Positions 34,400-42,848 of a stretch of 64,000 nucleotides of DNA are shown here, piece by piece. The notes under the pieces are model-generated. The model had not been told where the DNA came from. It saw only the letters and a program-made list of their open reading frames with translations, and did no database searches. Made by a program: the position numbers and the translations under genes. The stretch is taken from the NCBI GenBank assembly GCA_963667715.1, contig OY763926.1, positions 4,340,001 to 4,404,000 on the forward strand. The letters run 5' to 3'. Each line of letters starts with the position of its first letter. Position 1 is the stretch's first letter. Source of the DNA: JAFGDI01 sp963667715 (GTDB lineage: Bacteria > Planctomycetota > Phycisphaerae > Sedimentisphaerales > SM23-30).

Positions 34400-36265
34400 T
34401 TATTTGAAGCATTTTTCGAGGTGATCTTTTTCTGGGGCTTTTGTCATTAAGCTGACAATGATCAGAACTATCAGGCTGATAGGGAAAGCGACCAGGATCG
34501 GATCGACAACAGGCCAGTTTGGACTGTCGGCGAGCAGGCTGTTCTTGCCGTCGGTTAGATATCTGACGAGCTGTATGGGGCCTGCTTCAGATTCTTTGAT
34601 AAATACCATCCAGAATGCACTGGCAGCAAACCCGGTGATCATCGAGGCGATGGCCCCTGCTTTGGTGACCCACTTGCAGAAGAGGCCGAGAATATAGGCA
34701 GGTCCAAAAGTTGAGAAGCAGAGCCCGAAGAAAATAGCAGTAGCACGAGCGATGAAATATCCGCCGCGAGCATAATTACTGATAATCATAGCGACGATGA
34801 TACCGACTACAATGCCGGCACGAGAGAAGATTATACTCTTTTCATGCTGGCCGGTGATCTGTTCGTAGACATCGCGGCCGAGACTTGATCCGACAGCGTG
34901 GAACTGGCTGGAAAGCGTACTCATGGCAGCGGAGAGCAAGGTGAGTAAGAAAAGCAAGGCAAACCAGCTGGGCATAGCAGACTGGATAAAGATCGGTATA
35001 ATACTGGCAGAGTTGAATTCCCATTCATCGTTAACCGTCGTAACGGCTCTGGTGAAAGCAGTAGCACAAGGCTTTATCTCTACCTTGCCGTCGGCGAGTT
35101 CGGTAATTTGAGCCTTTGGCATAATAGCTTCCGCTTTCCCGACACCTTTTAGCACGAGGTGAGTATCAGATATGCCGTCGCCGACAGTATCGACATGAAT
35201 GATCTCGCAAGGGACAGTTTTATTGCCGTCCATAGTGCGTTTGGCGATAACATCTTCCTGGGTCATGTTTATGATAGTGCCGGAGACAACTTCCTTTTCG
35301 TAGAAGAATACATTTGAAAGGCTACCGACAGTAAAGGCGGTACCAGTACAGAACATAATGAAAACGCCACCGATAAGTACAGCTCTATTGAGCTCCTTTT
35401 TACTGTCAACGGTCATAAATCGAACCGCCAGCTGCGGCTGGGCAAGTACACCGAGGCCAACGCCAAGAGTAATAGTAGAAACAATGATCCACCAGAGATT
35501 ATATTTTGGTTCGCCCCAGCCAAACTCCGGCATGGAGGTCCAGCCACGATGGCCAATAGCTTTGAAACCGGCGAAAGCCTGATCTGACATATCGGTAAGC
35601 GACTGATGACTGGCGACCACGCCGCCAAGTTTTACGTAAGTAGTAACCAGCAGGATAGCGATACTAATGAGCATGATAGTGCCCTGAAGTGCGTCGGTGT
35701 ACATAACACCCTTTAGCCCGCCGACAACAACATAGACAGCAATGAGAATACTGAACATAAGAAGTGCCAGTTCGTAATTCACGCCGAAATGGCTGGCGAG
35801 GAACTCACAGCCACCGATAAGAACGGCGGAGGCATATAGCGGGATAAATATGGCAATAACAAGCCCGGCGAAGATCTGGATAAATTTGCTTTGATAACGG
35901 CGGGCGAGCAGCTCAGGGAAAGTGTGAGCGTCAAGACGATGGCCGATCCGGCGAGTTGGGCCGCCGAGGAAAACAAAGGCGATAAAGATACCGATAAAGA
36001 TATTACAGAGCACCAGCCAGAGCAGGGACATGCCGAACATGCCGGCGACGCCGCCAAAGCCGACGATAGCACTAGTAGAGATAAAAGTTGCACCATAGCT
36101 CATCGCCATAACGTAAGGATGAGTCTTGCGTCCGGCAACGAGATAGTCAGCGGCACTGCGGGTACGGCGAAAGCCAAGCCAGCCCAGAAAGAGAATCATA
36201 ATGAGATAAGTAGCAACAATAAACGTCTCAAGAAATCCACCGGATTTTGCCAACATAATGTTCAT
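34400..36265 (-). CDS. Sodium:solute symporter family protein
   Basis: 621 residues from the ATG at 36265, which follows GGAGAG by six bases. About 13 membrane segments of the SSS (LeuT-fold) family are seen, with GLKGVMYTDALQG and LSAAMSTLSSQFHAVGSSLGRDVY, both family hallmarks, and N-terminal RTRSAADYLVAGRK. A hydrophilic insertion of about 100 residues (roughly 321-420) sits between two membrane helices and is absent from typical 500-residue members. It would import an organic solute with Na+. The neighbouring aryl-CoA ligase genes on the same strand suggest an organic acid, which is inference. Confidence 0.9.
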   Translation of the reverse strand: MNIMLAKSGGFLETFIVATYLIMILFLGWLGFRRTRSAADYLVAGRKTHPYVMAMSYGATFISTSAIVGFGGVAGMFGMSLLWLVLCNIFIGIFIAFVFLGGPTRRIGHRLDAHTFPELLARRYQSKFIQIFAGLVIAIFIPLYASAVLIGGCEFLASHFGVNYELALLMFSILIAVYVVVGGLKGVMYTDALQGTIMLISIAILLVTTYVKLGGVVASHQSLTDMSDQAFAGFKAIGHRGWTSMPEFGWGEPKYNLWWIIVSTITLGVGLGVLAQPQLAVRFMTVDSKKELNRAVLIGGVFIMFCTGTAFTVGSLSNVFFYEKEVVSGTIINMTQEDVIAKRTMDGNKTVPCEIIHVDTVGDGISDTHLVLKGVGKAEAIMPKAQITELADGKVEIKPCATAFTRAVTTVNDEWEFNSASIIPIFIQSAMPSWFALLFLLTLLSAAMSTLSSQFHAVGSSLGRDVYEQITGQHEKSIIFSRAGIVVGIIVAMIISNYARGGYFIARATAIFFGLCFSTFGPAYILGLFCKWVTKAGAIASMITGFAASAFWMVFIKESEAGPIQLVRYLTDGKNSLLADSPNWPVVDPILVAFPISLIVLIIVSLMTKAPEKDHLEKCFK

Positions 36266-36315
36266 AAAAGCTCTCCGCAAATAGAATAATTATACACACC
36301 ACCAAAATCGAAAGT

Positions 36316-36375
36316 CGTAAGAAATAAGAAAAAAAGAAATAAGCTCTTGTTTCTCACTACGTTCGAAGCTAACTC
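36316..36375 (+). repeat. Dispersed repeat family A, copy 9
   Basis: CGTAAGAAATAAG, AAAGAAATAAGCTCTTG, a degenerate hairpin and GAAGCTAACTC. It is the only copy found outside the first 17 kb. Confidence 0.65.
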
Positions 36376-36393
36376 AAAGAGAATAATTAGATT

Positions 36394-37716
36394 TTATATC
36401 AGGCCTTTTTCTACCCTGCGGTCGATAACGCGACGGGCTTTGCCGAAAGAGCGTTCCAGTGACTTAGGGGCGACAAGATTTATTTTGATACCGATATTTG
36501 CGATAACTCTTATCTCGTGGATAAGTCGATCGCGCATGGCCTGCATTTCGCTCATTTTATCAGAGAAGAATTCCGGCTGCATTTCGACGTGGACAGTGAC
36601 CTCGTCGAGATTATGCGGGCGGTCAACTTCGATAAGGTAATGAGCGGCAACACCTTCCACCTTCAATATCGCTTCTTCGATCTGAGATGGGAATACGTTA
36701 ACGCCACGAATGATGAGCATATCATCACTGCGACCGACGATCCTGCTCATACGGCAGGTAGTACGCTCGCAATCGCAACCCTGATAGAGCAGCGAGGAAA
36801 TATCTCTGGTACGATAGCGAATGATCGGCATGGCCTGTTTGGTAAGAGAAGTGAAGACCAGCTCACCATATTCGCCGGGGGCAACGGGGTCACCAGTGCA
36901 CGGGTCGATACACTCGACGAGGAAATGATCTTCCTGGATATGCATACCGCTGCGAGTAAAACATTCGCCGCTAACGCCGGGGCCGATTATTTCGCTGAGC
37001 CCGTAGTTGTTGAAAGCCTTTATATTTAGTTCCTCTTCGATACGGAGTCTCATATCTTCGGTCCAGGGTTCGCCGCCGAAATGGCCGTACTTGAGATTGA
37101 GGGAGGAGACATCGATATTCATCTCCTGTATAACCTCGGCAATTTGCAGGGCATAGCTGGGCGTACAGATAAGAGCATCGGCACCGAGATCCTGAAGGAT
37201 CATGACCTGTCGCGGGGTGTTACCAGCTGAGACCGGGACAACGGAGGCCCCTACTCTTTCGATACCATAATGGAGACCGAACCCGCCGGTGAAAAGGCCG
37301 TAGCCAAAAGCAACCTGTACCATATGTTCGCGACGGAGTCCGCCGGCGGTAAGGAATCTGGCACAGAGCTCAGACCATAGCGTACGGTCAGCCTCGGTAT
37401 AGGCAACGAAGGTTGGTTTGCCGGTTGTGCCTGACGAACCGTGAACACGAACAATATCTTTTCGATCGACAGCAAGAAAGCCAAGCGGATAATAGTCTCT
37501 AAGATCGGCCTTGGTAGTAAAAGGTATTTTTCTGAGATCATCGAGCGAATTTATTTCATCGGCACAAATATCGTTATCAGCAAAAACACTTTCATAATAA
37601 GGCACTCTCCTGGCACGGTTGATAGTCTCCTTCAACCGCTGCAGCTGCAAAGCAGAAAGTTCATCACGACTAAGACACTCGTTAGTGTCCCAAATTTTAT
37701 TCTCAAACTCAACCAT
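36394..37716 (-). CDS. Phenylacetate--CoA ligase family protein (PaaK-like), copy 1
   Basis: 440 residues from the ATG at 37716. Acyl-adenylate enzyme with the ATP loop VHGSSGTTGKPTFVAYT (about residues 92-108), NYGLSEIIGPGVSGEC, YRTRDISSLL and a C-terminal domain with RIVGRSDDMLIIRGVNVFPSQIE. It activates an aryl-acetic or similar acid with ATP and CoA. With the ACT gene just upstream and a second ligase beyond, this resembles clusters of anaerobes linked to 2-keto acid and aromatic amino acid conversion rather than the aerobic paa pathway, of which no other gene is present. True substrate unknown. Confidence 0.9.
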   Translation of the reverse strand: MVEFENKIWDTNECLSRDELSALQLQRLKETINRARRVPYYESVFADNDICADEINSLDDLRKIPFTTKADLRDYYPLGFLAVDRKDIVRVHGSSGTTGKPTFVAYTEADRTLWSELCARFLTAGGLRREHMVQVAFGYGLFTGGFGLHYGIERVGASVVPVSAGNTPRQVMILQDLGADALICTPSYALQIAEVIQEMNIDVSSLNLKYGHFGGEPWTEDMRLRIEEELNIKAFNNYGLSEIIGPGVSGECFTRSGMHIQEDHFLVECIDPCTGDPVAPGEYGELVFTSLTKQAMPIIRYRTRDISSLLYQGCDCERTTCRMSRIVGRSDDMLIIRGVNVFPSQIEEAILKVEGVAAHYLIEVDRPHNLDEVTVHVEMQPEFFSDKMSEMQAMRDRLIHEIRVIANIGIKINLVAPKSLERSFGKARRVIDRRVEKGLI

Positions 37717-37776
37717 TATAATAATATCCACCCACAACAGAAAAGCATTAGCAAGAACCAAAAAGGAAATTTGAGT

Positions 37777-38211
37777 TTAGCTTATGCCGAGCAGTTCAAC
37801 ACCGCTCATCACATTTATATCATTTTTACAGAGTACGTCGATGGCCTTGTCAGGGTCGCCGAAGCAGAAAACCATAACGGCCTTAACCTTACACTTGCAA
37901 GAGAAGGCGTACATGTATTCTACATTGACACTGCCAGCTTCAAGAGTCTTGAGCAGCTTTTCGAGTCCGCCGGGAGTGTCGTCAACTTCGACAGCGACAA
38001 CTTCGGTTTTCTTTACCAGACAGCCGGCAGCTTCCAGAGCGTCCTGAGCCTGTTCCCACTCTTTAACGATCAGTCTGAGAATACCAAACTGCTGAGTATC
38101 GGCCAGAGATAAAGTAAGTATATTCACGCCGGCTTTTGCCAGGATAGCACATGGCTCACTCAAACGACCTGGTTGATTTTCCAGGAAAACAGAAAGCTGA
38201 TTTATCTTCAT
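37777..38211 (-). CDS. Tandem ACT-domain protein
   Basis: 144 residues made of two ACT domains (LSVFLENQPGRLSEPCAILAKAGVNILTLSL and VVAVEVDDTPGGLEKLLKTLEAGSVNVEYMY), which bind amino acids or similar ligands. The gene lies between the two PaaK-like ligase genes on the same strand, an association known for this family in anaerobes, where a regulatory or sensor role for the ligases or related oxidoreductases is assumed. The cysteine pair in FSCKCKV is typical of this ACT subgroup. Confidence 0.88.
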   Translation of the reverse strand: MKINQLSVFLENQPGRLSEPCAILAKAGVNILTLSLADTQQFGILRLIVKEWEQAQDALEAAGCLVKKTEVVAVEVDDTPGGLEKLLKTLEAGSVNVEYMYAFSCKCKVKAVMVFCFGDPDKAIDVLCKNDINVMSGVELLGIS

Positions 38212-38235
38212 AATACAAAGTCCTCATCAAAGTTA

Positions 38236-38420
38236 ATAACTCAAGCTGACCGATGGCCAGATTGAGAGGAGTTAGTCCCGATGTTAAGGGCGTGTTGCCC
38301 AAAAGAAAATGTCAATATTTTGTATACCTATTATTTTATAATTCTATTTACATTTAGCAATGTAATACTAAGAATCACAAGCAAGTATGCTTATGCTACT
38401 CATGGGCAACACGCCCGTTA
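38236..38420. repeat. Nested inverted repeat containing REP1 copy d
   Basis: Contains a CTCAAGCTGACCGATGG hairpin related to 41369 (38236-38269), then the outer arms GGGCGTGTTGCCCA (38288-38301) and TGGGCAACACGCCC (38403-38416), a perfect 14-bp pair. Near the tip is a REP1 copy (38363-38400) with stem CACAAGCA/TGCTTATG. It fills the gap between the ACT gene and the second ligase gene. Confidence 0.8.
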
Positions 38421-38433
38421 ATTGGGATAGTAA

Positions 38434-39744
38434 TTAGACAAGCTCTCTCATATCGAGCAGTCGCTTGGCCTTGCCTTCGCTACGTTTGATAGTATTGGGC
38501 GAGACCAGAGTAATGGCGGCATTTATACCGACGATATTATGAATTTCATGTCCGATCTTTTTCTTAAGAGCTTCCATCTGACTGAAATTATCACTAAAGA
38601 ACTCGGCAGTGATCTCAACCTGTACTTCCATACGGTCGAGGTCCTTTTCGCGAGTGAGAATAATCTGATAATGCGGCATAGTACCCTCGACCCTGAGCAG
38701 AGCTTCTTCGATCTGAGATGGGAAGACATTAACACCGCGAATGATAAACATATCGTCGCTACGACGACCAATGCGTCTGATACGGCGGACGGTACGACCG
38801 CAAGGGCATTTTTCAGTCATGAGCATGGTAATATCGCGAGTACGATATCTGATCATTGGCATAGCCATTTTGCTAAGGGTGGTCAGAACGAGCTCGCCCT
38901 CTTCGCCGTCAGGCAGGACTTCGCCGGTATCGGGGTTGATAATTTCAGGGTAGAAATGATCTTCGAAGATATGAAGACCCTGCTGGGCAGAGCAGGCACT
39001 GGCGACACCAGGGCCGATAATTTCGCTAAGGCCGTAGATGTCGTAGGCTTTTATACCGGCGGCTTCTTCGATCCTCTGTCCCATCTGGTCAGTCCATGGC
39101 TCGGCACCAAAGATACCAGCCTTTATAGGCAGGTCTTTCAGGTCGATACCCATATCGCGAGCCTGGTCGAGAATATGTAGGAAGTAACTAGGGGTACTGC
39201 AAATAGCAGTGACGCCGAAGTCTTTCATGACCATGATCTGTCTTTCGGTGTTACCACCAGAGGTTGGGATAACGGTTGCTCCCATTTCTTCGGCACCATA
39301 ATGAGCACCAAGTCCGCCGGTGAAGAGGCCGTAGCCGTAGGAGTTTTGAACGATATCGCTTTTTGACAGCCCACAACAGGCAAAGGTACGATTCATAACG
39401 GTCGCCCAGACCTTTATATCTTCCTGGGTGTAGGCGACGACGATGGGTTTGCCGGTGGTGCCACTGGAGGCATGGAGGCGAACAATCTCACTCATGGGGC
39501 TGGCGAAAAGGCCAAAGGGGTAAGTATCACGCAGGTCGGTCTTTACAGTGAAAGGCAATCTGGAGATATCGTCAAGAGTTCTGATATCCTCTGGCCTGAC
39601 AAAAAGATCCTTCATCCTGTCGTGTATAAGTTCAACATTATTATAAGCACGGGCAACAATGGCTTGCAACTTCGCCAACTGGAGTTCCCTGAGTTTATCT
39701 ACCGGTAAATAATCAATAGCACTAGCTGGCTGGAAATTGGCCAT
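38434..39744 (-). CDS. Phenylacetate--CoA ligase family protein (PaaK-like), copy 2
   Basis: 436 residues from the ATG at 39744, with GAGG ahead of it. Same domain order as the copy at 36394: LHASSGTTGKPIVVAYTQ, IYGLSEIIGPGVASACSAQ, YRTRDITMLM and RIGRRSDDMFIIRGVNVFPSQIEEALL. The two are clearly paralogous yet well diverged, so they probably have different acid substrates. Cytoplasmic, ATP- and CoA-dependent. It is the first gene of the ligase-ACT-ligase-symporter run, separated from the ACT gene by a repeat block. Confidence 0.9.
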   Translation of the reverse strand: MANFQPASAIDYLPVDKLRELQLAKLQAIVARAYNNVELIHDRMKDLFVRPEDIRTLDDISRLPFTVKTDLRDTYPFGLFASPMSEIVRLHASSGTTGKPIVVAYTQEDIKVWATVMNRTFACCGLSKSDIVQNSYGYGLFTGGLGAHYGAEEMGATVIPTSGGNTERQIMVMKDFGVTAICSTPSYFLHILDQARDMGIDLKDLPIKAGIFGAEPWTDQMGQRIEEAAGIKAYDIYGLSEIIGPGVASACSAQQGLHIFEDHFYPEIINPDTGEVLPDGEEGELVLTTLSKMAMPMIRYRTRDITMLMTEKCPCGRTVRRIRRIGRRSDDMFIIRGVNVFPSQIEEALLRVEGTMPHYQIILTREKDLDRMEVQVEITAEFFSDNFSQMEALKKKIGHEIHNIVGINAAITLVSPNTIKRSEGKAKRLLDMRELV

Positions 39745-40031
39745 AAGAAATAAACCTCGCAAAAAAACAACACTATCGAACACAAAATATATATGGTTGA
39801 GTATAAAAAAACCTCAAAGATTTAACGAAATTATTATACTTTCTGAAAAAAGCCGCCACAAGTAAAATATATTAAGTAAAAGAATAATACGGCTTTACGT
39901 AATGGTAATATAAGCCTATACTTTGAGAGTGAGGTTCCATTTATTGGCTGTCAGGACTCGTTAGTATGTGGTACTCTTCGTGGCTAACGCAGCACAACAA
40001 GGTACTATAAGGTATAGTAAGCGGAGAACGA

Positions 40032-41066
40032 ATGGAAAAGTGCAAGGCAATACTCTGGGAAAAAGCTGACAATGAATCGGTAAAGTGTAATCTGTGTGCT
40101 CATAGATGTTTGATCCCCAAAGGTCAGCAAAGCAGGTGTACGGGGCGTACAAATTGTGCTGGCGAGCTGATAAGTACGTGCTATGAGGATATATGCAGTG
40201 CGGCAGTCGATCCGGTAGAGAAAAAGCCACTGTTTCATTTTATGCCGGGCAGTAAGGTGATGTCGATAGCGACGCCTGGGTGTAATTTCAGGTGCGATTT
40301 TTGCCAGAATTGGCAGATAAGTATGCCACGGCCAGGAAGTTTGCCATTGAGTAAGGATTGTACGCTCACGCCGCATCAGGTAGTAGAGTCAGCGTTGGCG
40401 AACAGATGTACTGCGATAGCATACACTTACACAGAGCCGACAATCTTTATGGAGCTGGCGAGCGATTGCGGCGAGCTGGCACATATGCATAATATGAAGA
40501 ATATCTTCGTAAGTAACGGGTATATGACACCGGAGGCGGCGGAGTATGCGAGCGGGTTTCTGGACGCTATTAACATTGATTTAAAGAGTTATACTGACGG
40601 GTTTTATCGCAATTTTTGTAAGGGAAAGCTAGAGCCGGTACTAGAGACATTGAAATATTTCGCTGGTCAGGAACATGTATGGCTGGAGGTAACCACCCTG
40701 CTGATCAATGGCGAAAACGATAGTGACGAGGAGCTGGAACAGATGGCAGGTTTTATATCTGGTGAACTTGGCAGGCATGTGCCGTGGCATATAAGCCGGT
40801 TCCATCCATCATATAAGTGTGGTGAGCTGGCGATAACCAGTACCGAGAGTCTGATGCGTGCGTATGAGATCGGTAAAGAGGCGGGGTTGAAGTATATCTT
40901 TATAGGTAATGTGCCGGGGCTGGATATGGGCAGCAGTATATGCAGCGGGTGTGGGCATAAGCTGATCGAGCGGAACGGGTATCAGCTGGGCAGCTATAAT
41001 ATAATGAATAATGCGTGTATGTCGTGTGGTGAGCGGGTTGAAGGTGTATTTGTTGACTATAGCTGA
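40032..41066 (+). CDS. amrS: AmmeMemoRadiSam system radical SAM enzyme
   Basis: 344 residues. The radical SAM cluster motif is CNFRCDFC (CxxxCxxC, about residues 86-93), preceded by the family stretch VEKKPLFHFMPGS and an N-terminal cysteine block (CNLCAHRCLIPKGQQSRC) typical of AmrS; further cysteines near the C-terminus (CSGCG, CMSCG) may bind metal. AmrS works with the Memo and AMMECR1 proteins, whose bacterial job is not settled. No AmrB or AmrA gene is seen here. GGAG precedes the ATG. Confidence 0.9.
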   Translation: MEKCKAILWEKADNESVKCNLCAHRCLIPKGQQSRCTGRTNCAGELISTCYEDICSAAVDPVEKKPLFHFMPGSKVMSIATPGCNFRCDFCQNWQISMPRPGSLPLSKDCTLTPHQVVESALANRCTAIAYTYTEPTIFMELASDCGELAHMHNMKNIFVSNGYMTPEAAEYASGFLDAINIDLKSYTDGFYRNFCKGKLEPVLETLKYFAGQEHVWLEVTTLLINGENDSDEELEQMAGFISGELGRHVPWHISRFHPSYKCGELAITSTESLMRAYEIGKEAGLKYIFIGNVPGLDMGSSICSGCGHKLIERNGYQLGSYNIMNNACMSCGERVEGVFVDYS

Positions 41067-41184
41067 GGTGACGGGACTAGTGGGTGTTATGGGACCGAAT
41101 ATACGGGATAATCGCTATAAATAGCAGGTGGCTGGCGGCAGTAAAAAAATATATACTTTTTTGTATTTTTTTAGGAAATAGCTG

Positions 41185-41212
41185 TTGACTCCAGAACGAT
41201 AGGTGATATAAT
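41185..41212 (+). promoter_or_regulatory. Sigma-70 promoter of the tRNA-Glu gene
   Basis: TTGACT (41185-41190), 16 bases, TATAAT (41207-41212), 20 bases ahead of the tRNA. Confidence 0.8.
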
Positions 41213-41231
41213 GCGTAGCTCATGACTAGTT

Positions 41232-41306
41232 GCTCCCTTCGTCTAGTCAGGTCTAGGACACGGGCTTTTCATGCCCGCGACACGGGTTCGAATCCCGTAG
41301 GGAGTA
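41232..41306 (+). tRNA. tRNA-Glu (anticodon TTC)
   Basis: Acceptor arms GCTCCCT/AGGGAGT, anticodon stem CGGGC/GCCCG around TTTTCAT giving anticodon TTC, T-arm ACGGG-TTCGAAT-CCCGT, discriminator A; CCA is not encoded. A promoter precedes it and a terminator follows, so it is a single-gene unit. Confidence 0.95.
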
Positions 41307-41311
41307 TTTTT

Positions 41312-41338
41312 AACCGCCTTAAATGAGGCGGTTTTTTT
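41312..41338 (+). terminator. Terminator of the tRNA-Glu gene
   Basis: AACCGCC/GGCGGTT stem with eight-base loop followed by a T-run. Confidence 0.9.
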
Positions 41339-41368
41339 ATGCGCGGAAATTGAGTTGGGTGTTATTAT

Positions 41369-41400
41369 ATAACTCAAACTGACCGATGGTCTGTTTGAGA
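41369..41400 (+). repeat. Two-step hairpin repeat (family F)
   Basis: CTCAAAC-T-GACC-GAT-GGTC-T-GTTTGAG forms a two-step hairpin. A decayed copy is at 38236. A family B string follows directly (41399-41425). Confidence 0.65.
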
Positions 41401-41629
41401 GAATTTAGGATTTAGAAGTTAGGACTTAGTTGAATAGAATGACTTCAAAAACTATTTACTAACCACCAAACTACTAGCCCTTTATTAACAGTAAATTACA
41501 ACACACAAACTGATGCAATCGGTCAGCATGAGATATATTAGTTAATTGACATGGTTGGGGGATTTTATTATTTTTTAAAGAGTAAGTTTAGTTGATGGCA
41601 ATATTGGAGCTTATGGCTGATAATTATTG

Positions 41630-41694
41630 CATAGTTGGAAAGTAAGGAAGAAGACTAAAGAATCCCGATGTGTATCGGAAAACTCTTGCGCGGA
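41630..41694 (+). repeat. REP2 copy e (solo), upstream of the DUF1844 gene
   Basis: AGTTGGAAAGTAAGGAAG and GACTAAAGAA, then a CCGAT/ATCGG hairpin and AACTCTTGCGCGG. Flanks match the copies around RAYT 2 (45586, 46489) but the hairpin there is CCGGC/GCCGG. Confidence 0.8.
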
Positions 41695-41731
41695 AGTTAA
41701 TATTTATATTTAGAAAATGGAGAATATGAAC

Positions 41732-42082
41732 ATGAGTGATGAAGGTAAAAAGATCATTGTTGATGACGATTGGAAACAGCAGGCACAGAAGGAAAAGGAG
41801 AAGCTTAGTAATGAGAAGCCGGAAGAGCAGCATGAGATGCCGCCGGTTGATTTTATGCTGCTGATCAATTCATTTGCTATGCAGGCGATGGTGAGTATGG
41901 GTGCGATAGCGAACCCGGCAACAGGTCAGGCGGAGAAGGATCTGACAGCGGCTAAACATTATGTGGATGTGCTTACACTGCTGGAAGAGAAGACTAAGGG
42001 GAATCTGACTGAGGAAGAGAATAATGCGCTGAGCTTGACGCTGCATGATCTGCGGATGGCGTACGTGCAAATTTCGAAGTGA
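41732..42082 (+). CDS. DUF1844 domain protein
   Basis: 116 residues from the ATG at 41732, nine bases after GGAG; two earlier in-frame ATGs lie over or too near that site. An acidic-basic N-terminal helix precedes the DUF1844 core (PPVDFMLLINSFAMQAMVSMGAI, then AKHYVDVLTLLEEKTKGNLTEEE), a small helical cytoplasmic family of unknown function common in planctomycetes and deltaproteobacteria. A solo REP2 element lies just upstream and a long inverted repeat just downstream. Confidence 0.85.
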   Translation: MSDEGKKIIVDDDWKQQAQKEKEKLSNEKPEEQHEMPPVDFMLLINSFAMQAMVSMGAIANPATGQAEKDLTAAKHYVDVLTLLEEKTKGNLTEEENNALSLTLHDLRMAYVQISK

Positions 42083-42107
42083 GTTTTTTTTAGACGGGAT
42101 AACAGGA

Positions 42108-42177
42108 TTTATTACAGATTGAGGGAATGTTGATTTATTTTGTAAAATAGATTTCATTCCCGAAATTCTGTAATAAA
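42108..42177. repeat. Long inverted repeat between the DUF1844 and GxxExxY genes
   Basis: Outer arms TTTATTACAG/CTGTAATAAA (10 bp) and inner arms GGGAATG/CATTCCC (7 bp) around a 25-base AT-rich centre. No U-run, so it is not a standard terminator. Confidence 0.7.
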
Positions 42178-42296
42178 GAGGCTGGATGTATTTTCAGGAT
42201 ATAAATTCGTCTTTAGCGACTAATGAGCATATAGTATATGTAGTTTTGAATTATTCTTTTAAAAGTTCAAATTACATAAAGGATTCAATATGCTGT

Positions 42297-42722
42297 ATGA
42301 AGGTAATTACCAAAAGAGTGATTGAGTGTGCTTATACTGTTTATAATACGCTAGGTACGGGGTTTCTTGAATCGGTATATCACAATGCAATGATCATTGA
42401 GCTTGGTAAAAAAGGGTTGCAGGTTGAAAGTGAGGTTTCGATGGCTGTTCTTTATAAAGAGCATGTCGTAGGAAACTTTAAGGCAGATTTACTTATCGAA
42501 CAGAAGGTTATTGTTGAGCTAAAAGCAATTGATGCGATTGCCCGTGTACATGAAATCCAACTTGTGAATTATCTGGCTTCATGTAATAAAGATGTTGGAT
42601 TGTTGATTAACTTTGGGCCTAATGGTGTTACGGTTAAAAGAAGAGAAAAAGAAAGTCCAAGTAAAATCCATATTATGGCTATGCCGTCGGCTAATGTTAA
42701 CAAGAAAGTGAAAACTGATTAG
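42297..42722 (+). CDS. GxxExxY protein
   Basis: About 141 residues from the ATG at 42297; upstream in-frame codons look non-coding. The family motif is GTGFLESVYHNAM, followed by a nuclease-like core (FKADLLIEQKVIVELKAIDAI, with Asp and ExK) that places the family in the PD-(D/E)XK superfamily. The biochemical role is unknown. The C-terminal tail beyond VTVKRREKE is longer than in the copies at 49176 and 52843. It lies in a cluster of small mobile-looking genes, after a long inverted repeat and before an IVP gene. Confidence 0.82.
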   Translation: MKVITKRVIECAYTVYNTLGTGFLESVYHNAMIIELGKKGLQVESEVSMAVLYKEHVVGNFKADLLIEQKVIVELKAIDAIARVHEIQLVNYLASCNKDVGLLINFGPNGVTVKRREKESPSKIHIMAMPSANVNKKVKTD

Positions 42723-42738
42723 ACCACTATGGACTGGG

Positions 42739-42800
42739 AAGTGCAGAAGTGCAGAAGTGCAGAAGTATAAAAGTGTAAAAGTGAAGATGTGAAGAGATAC
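42739..42800 (+). repeat. GTGCAGAA/GTGTAAAA repeat, left arm around IVP gene 2
   Basis: AAGTGCAGAAGTGCAGAAG continues as AAAAGTGTAAAAGTGAAG. Its inverse is at 43225-43264, on the other side of the gene. Confidence 0.75.
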
Positions 42801-42848
42801 TTGTAAAGGATGAAAGCTGATAGTTAAAAGTTACAGTTAGGAGTGTTT

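Noticed and set aside
42739..42800. CRISPR or coding repeat in the GTGCAGAA string
   Set aside because: It is a short simple-sequence string without spacers, paired with an inverse copy across the IVP gene.
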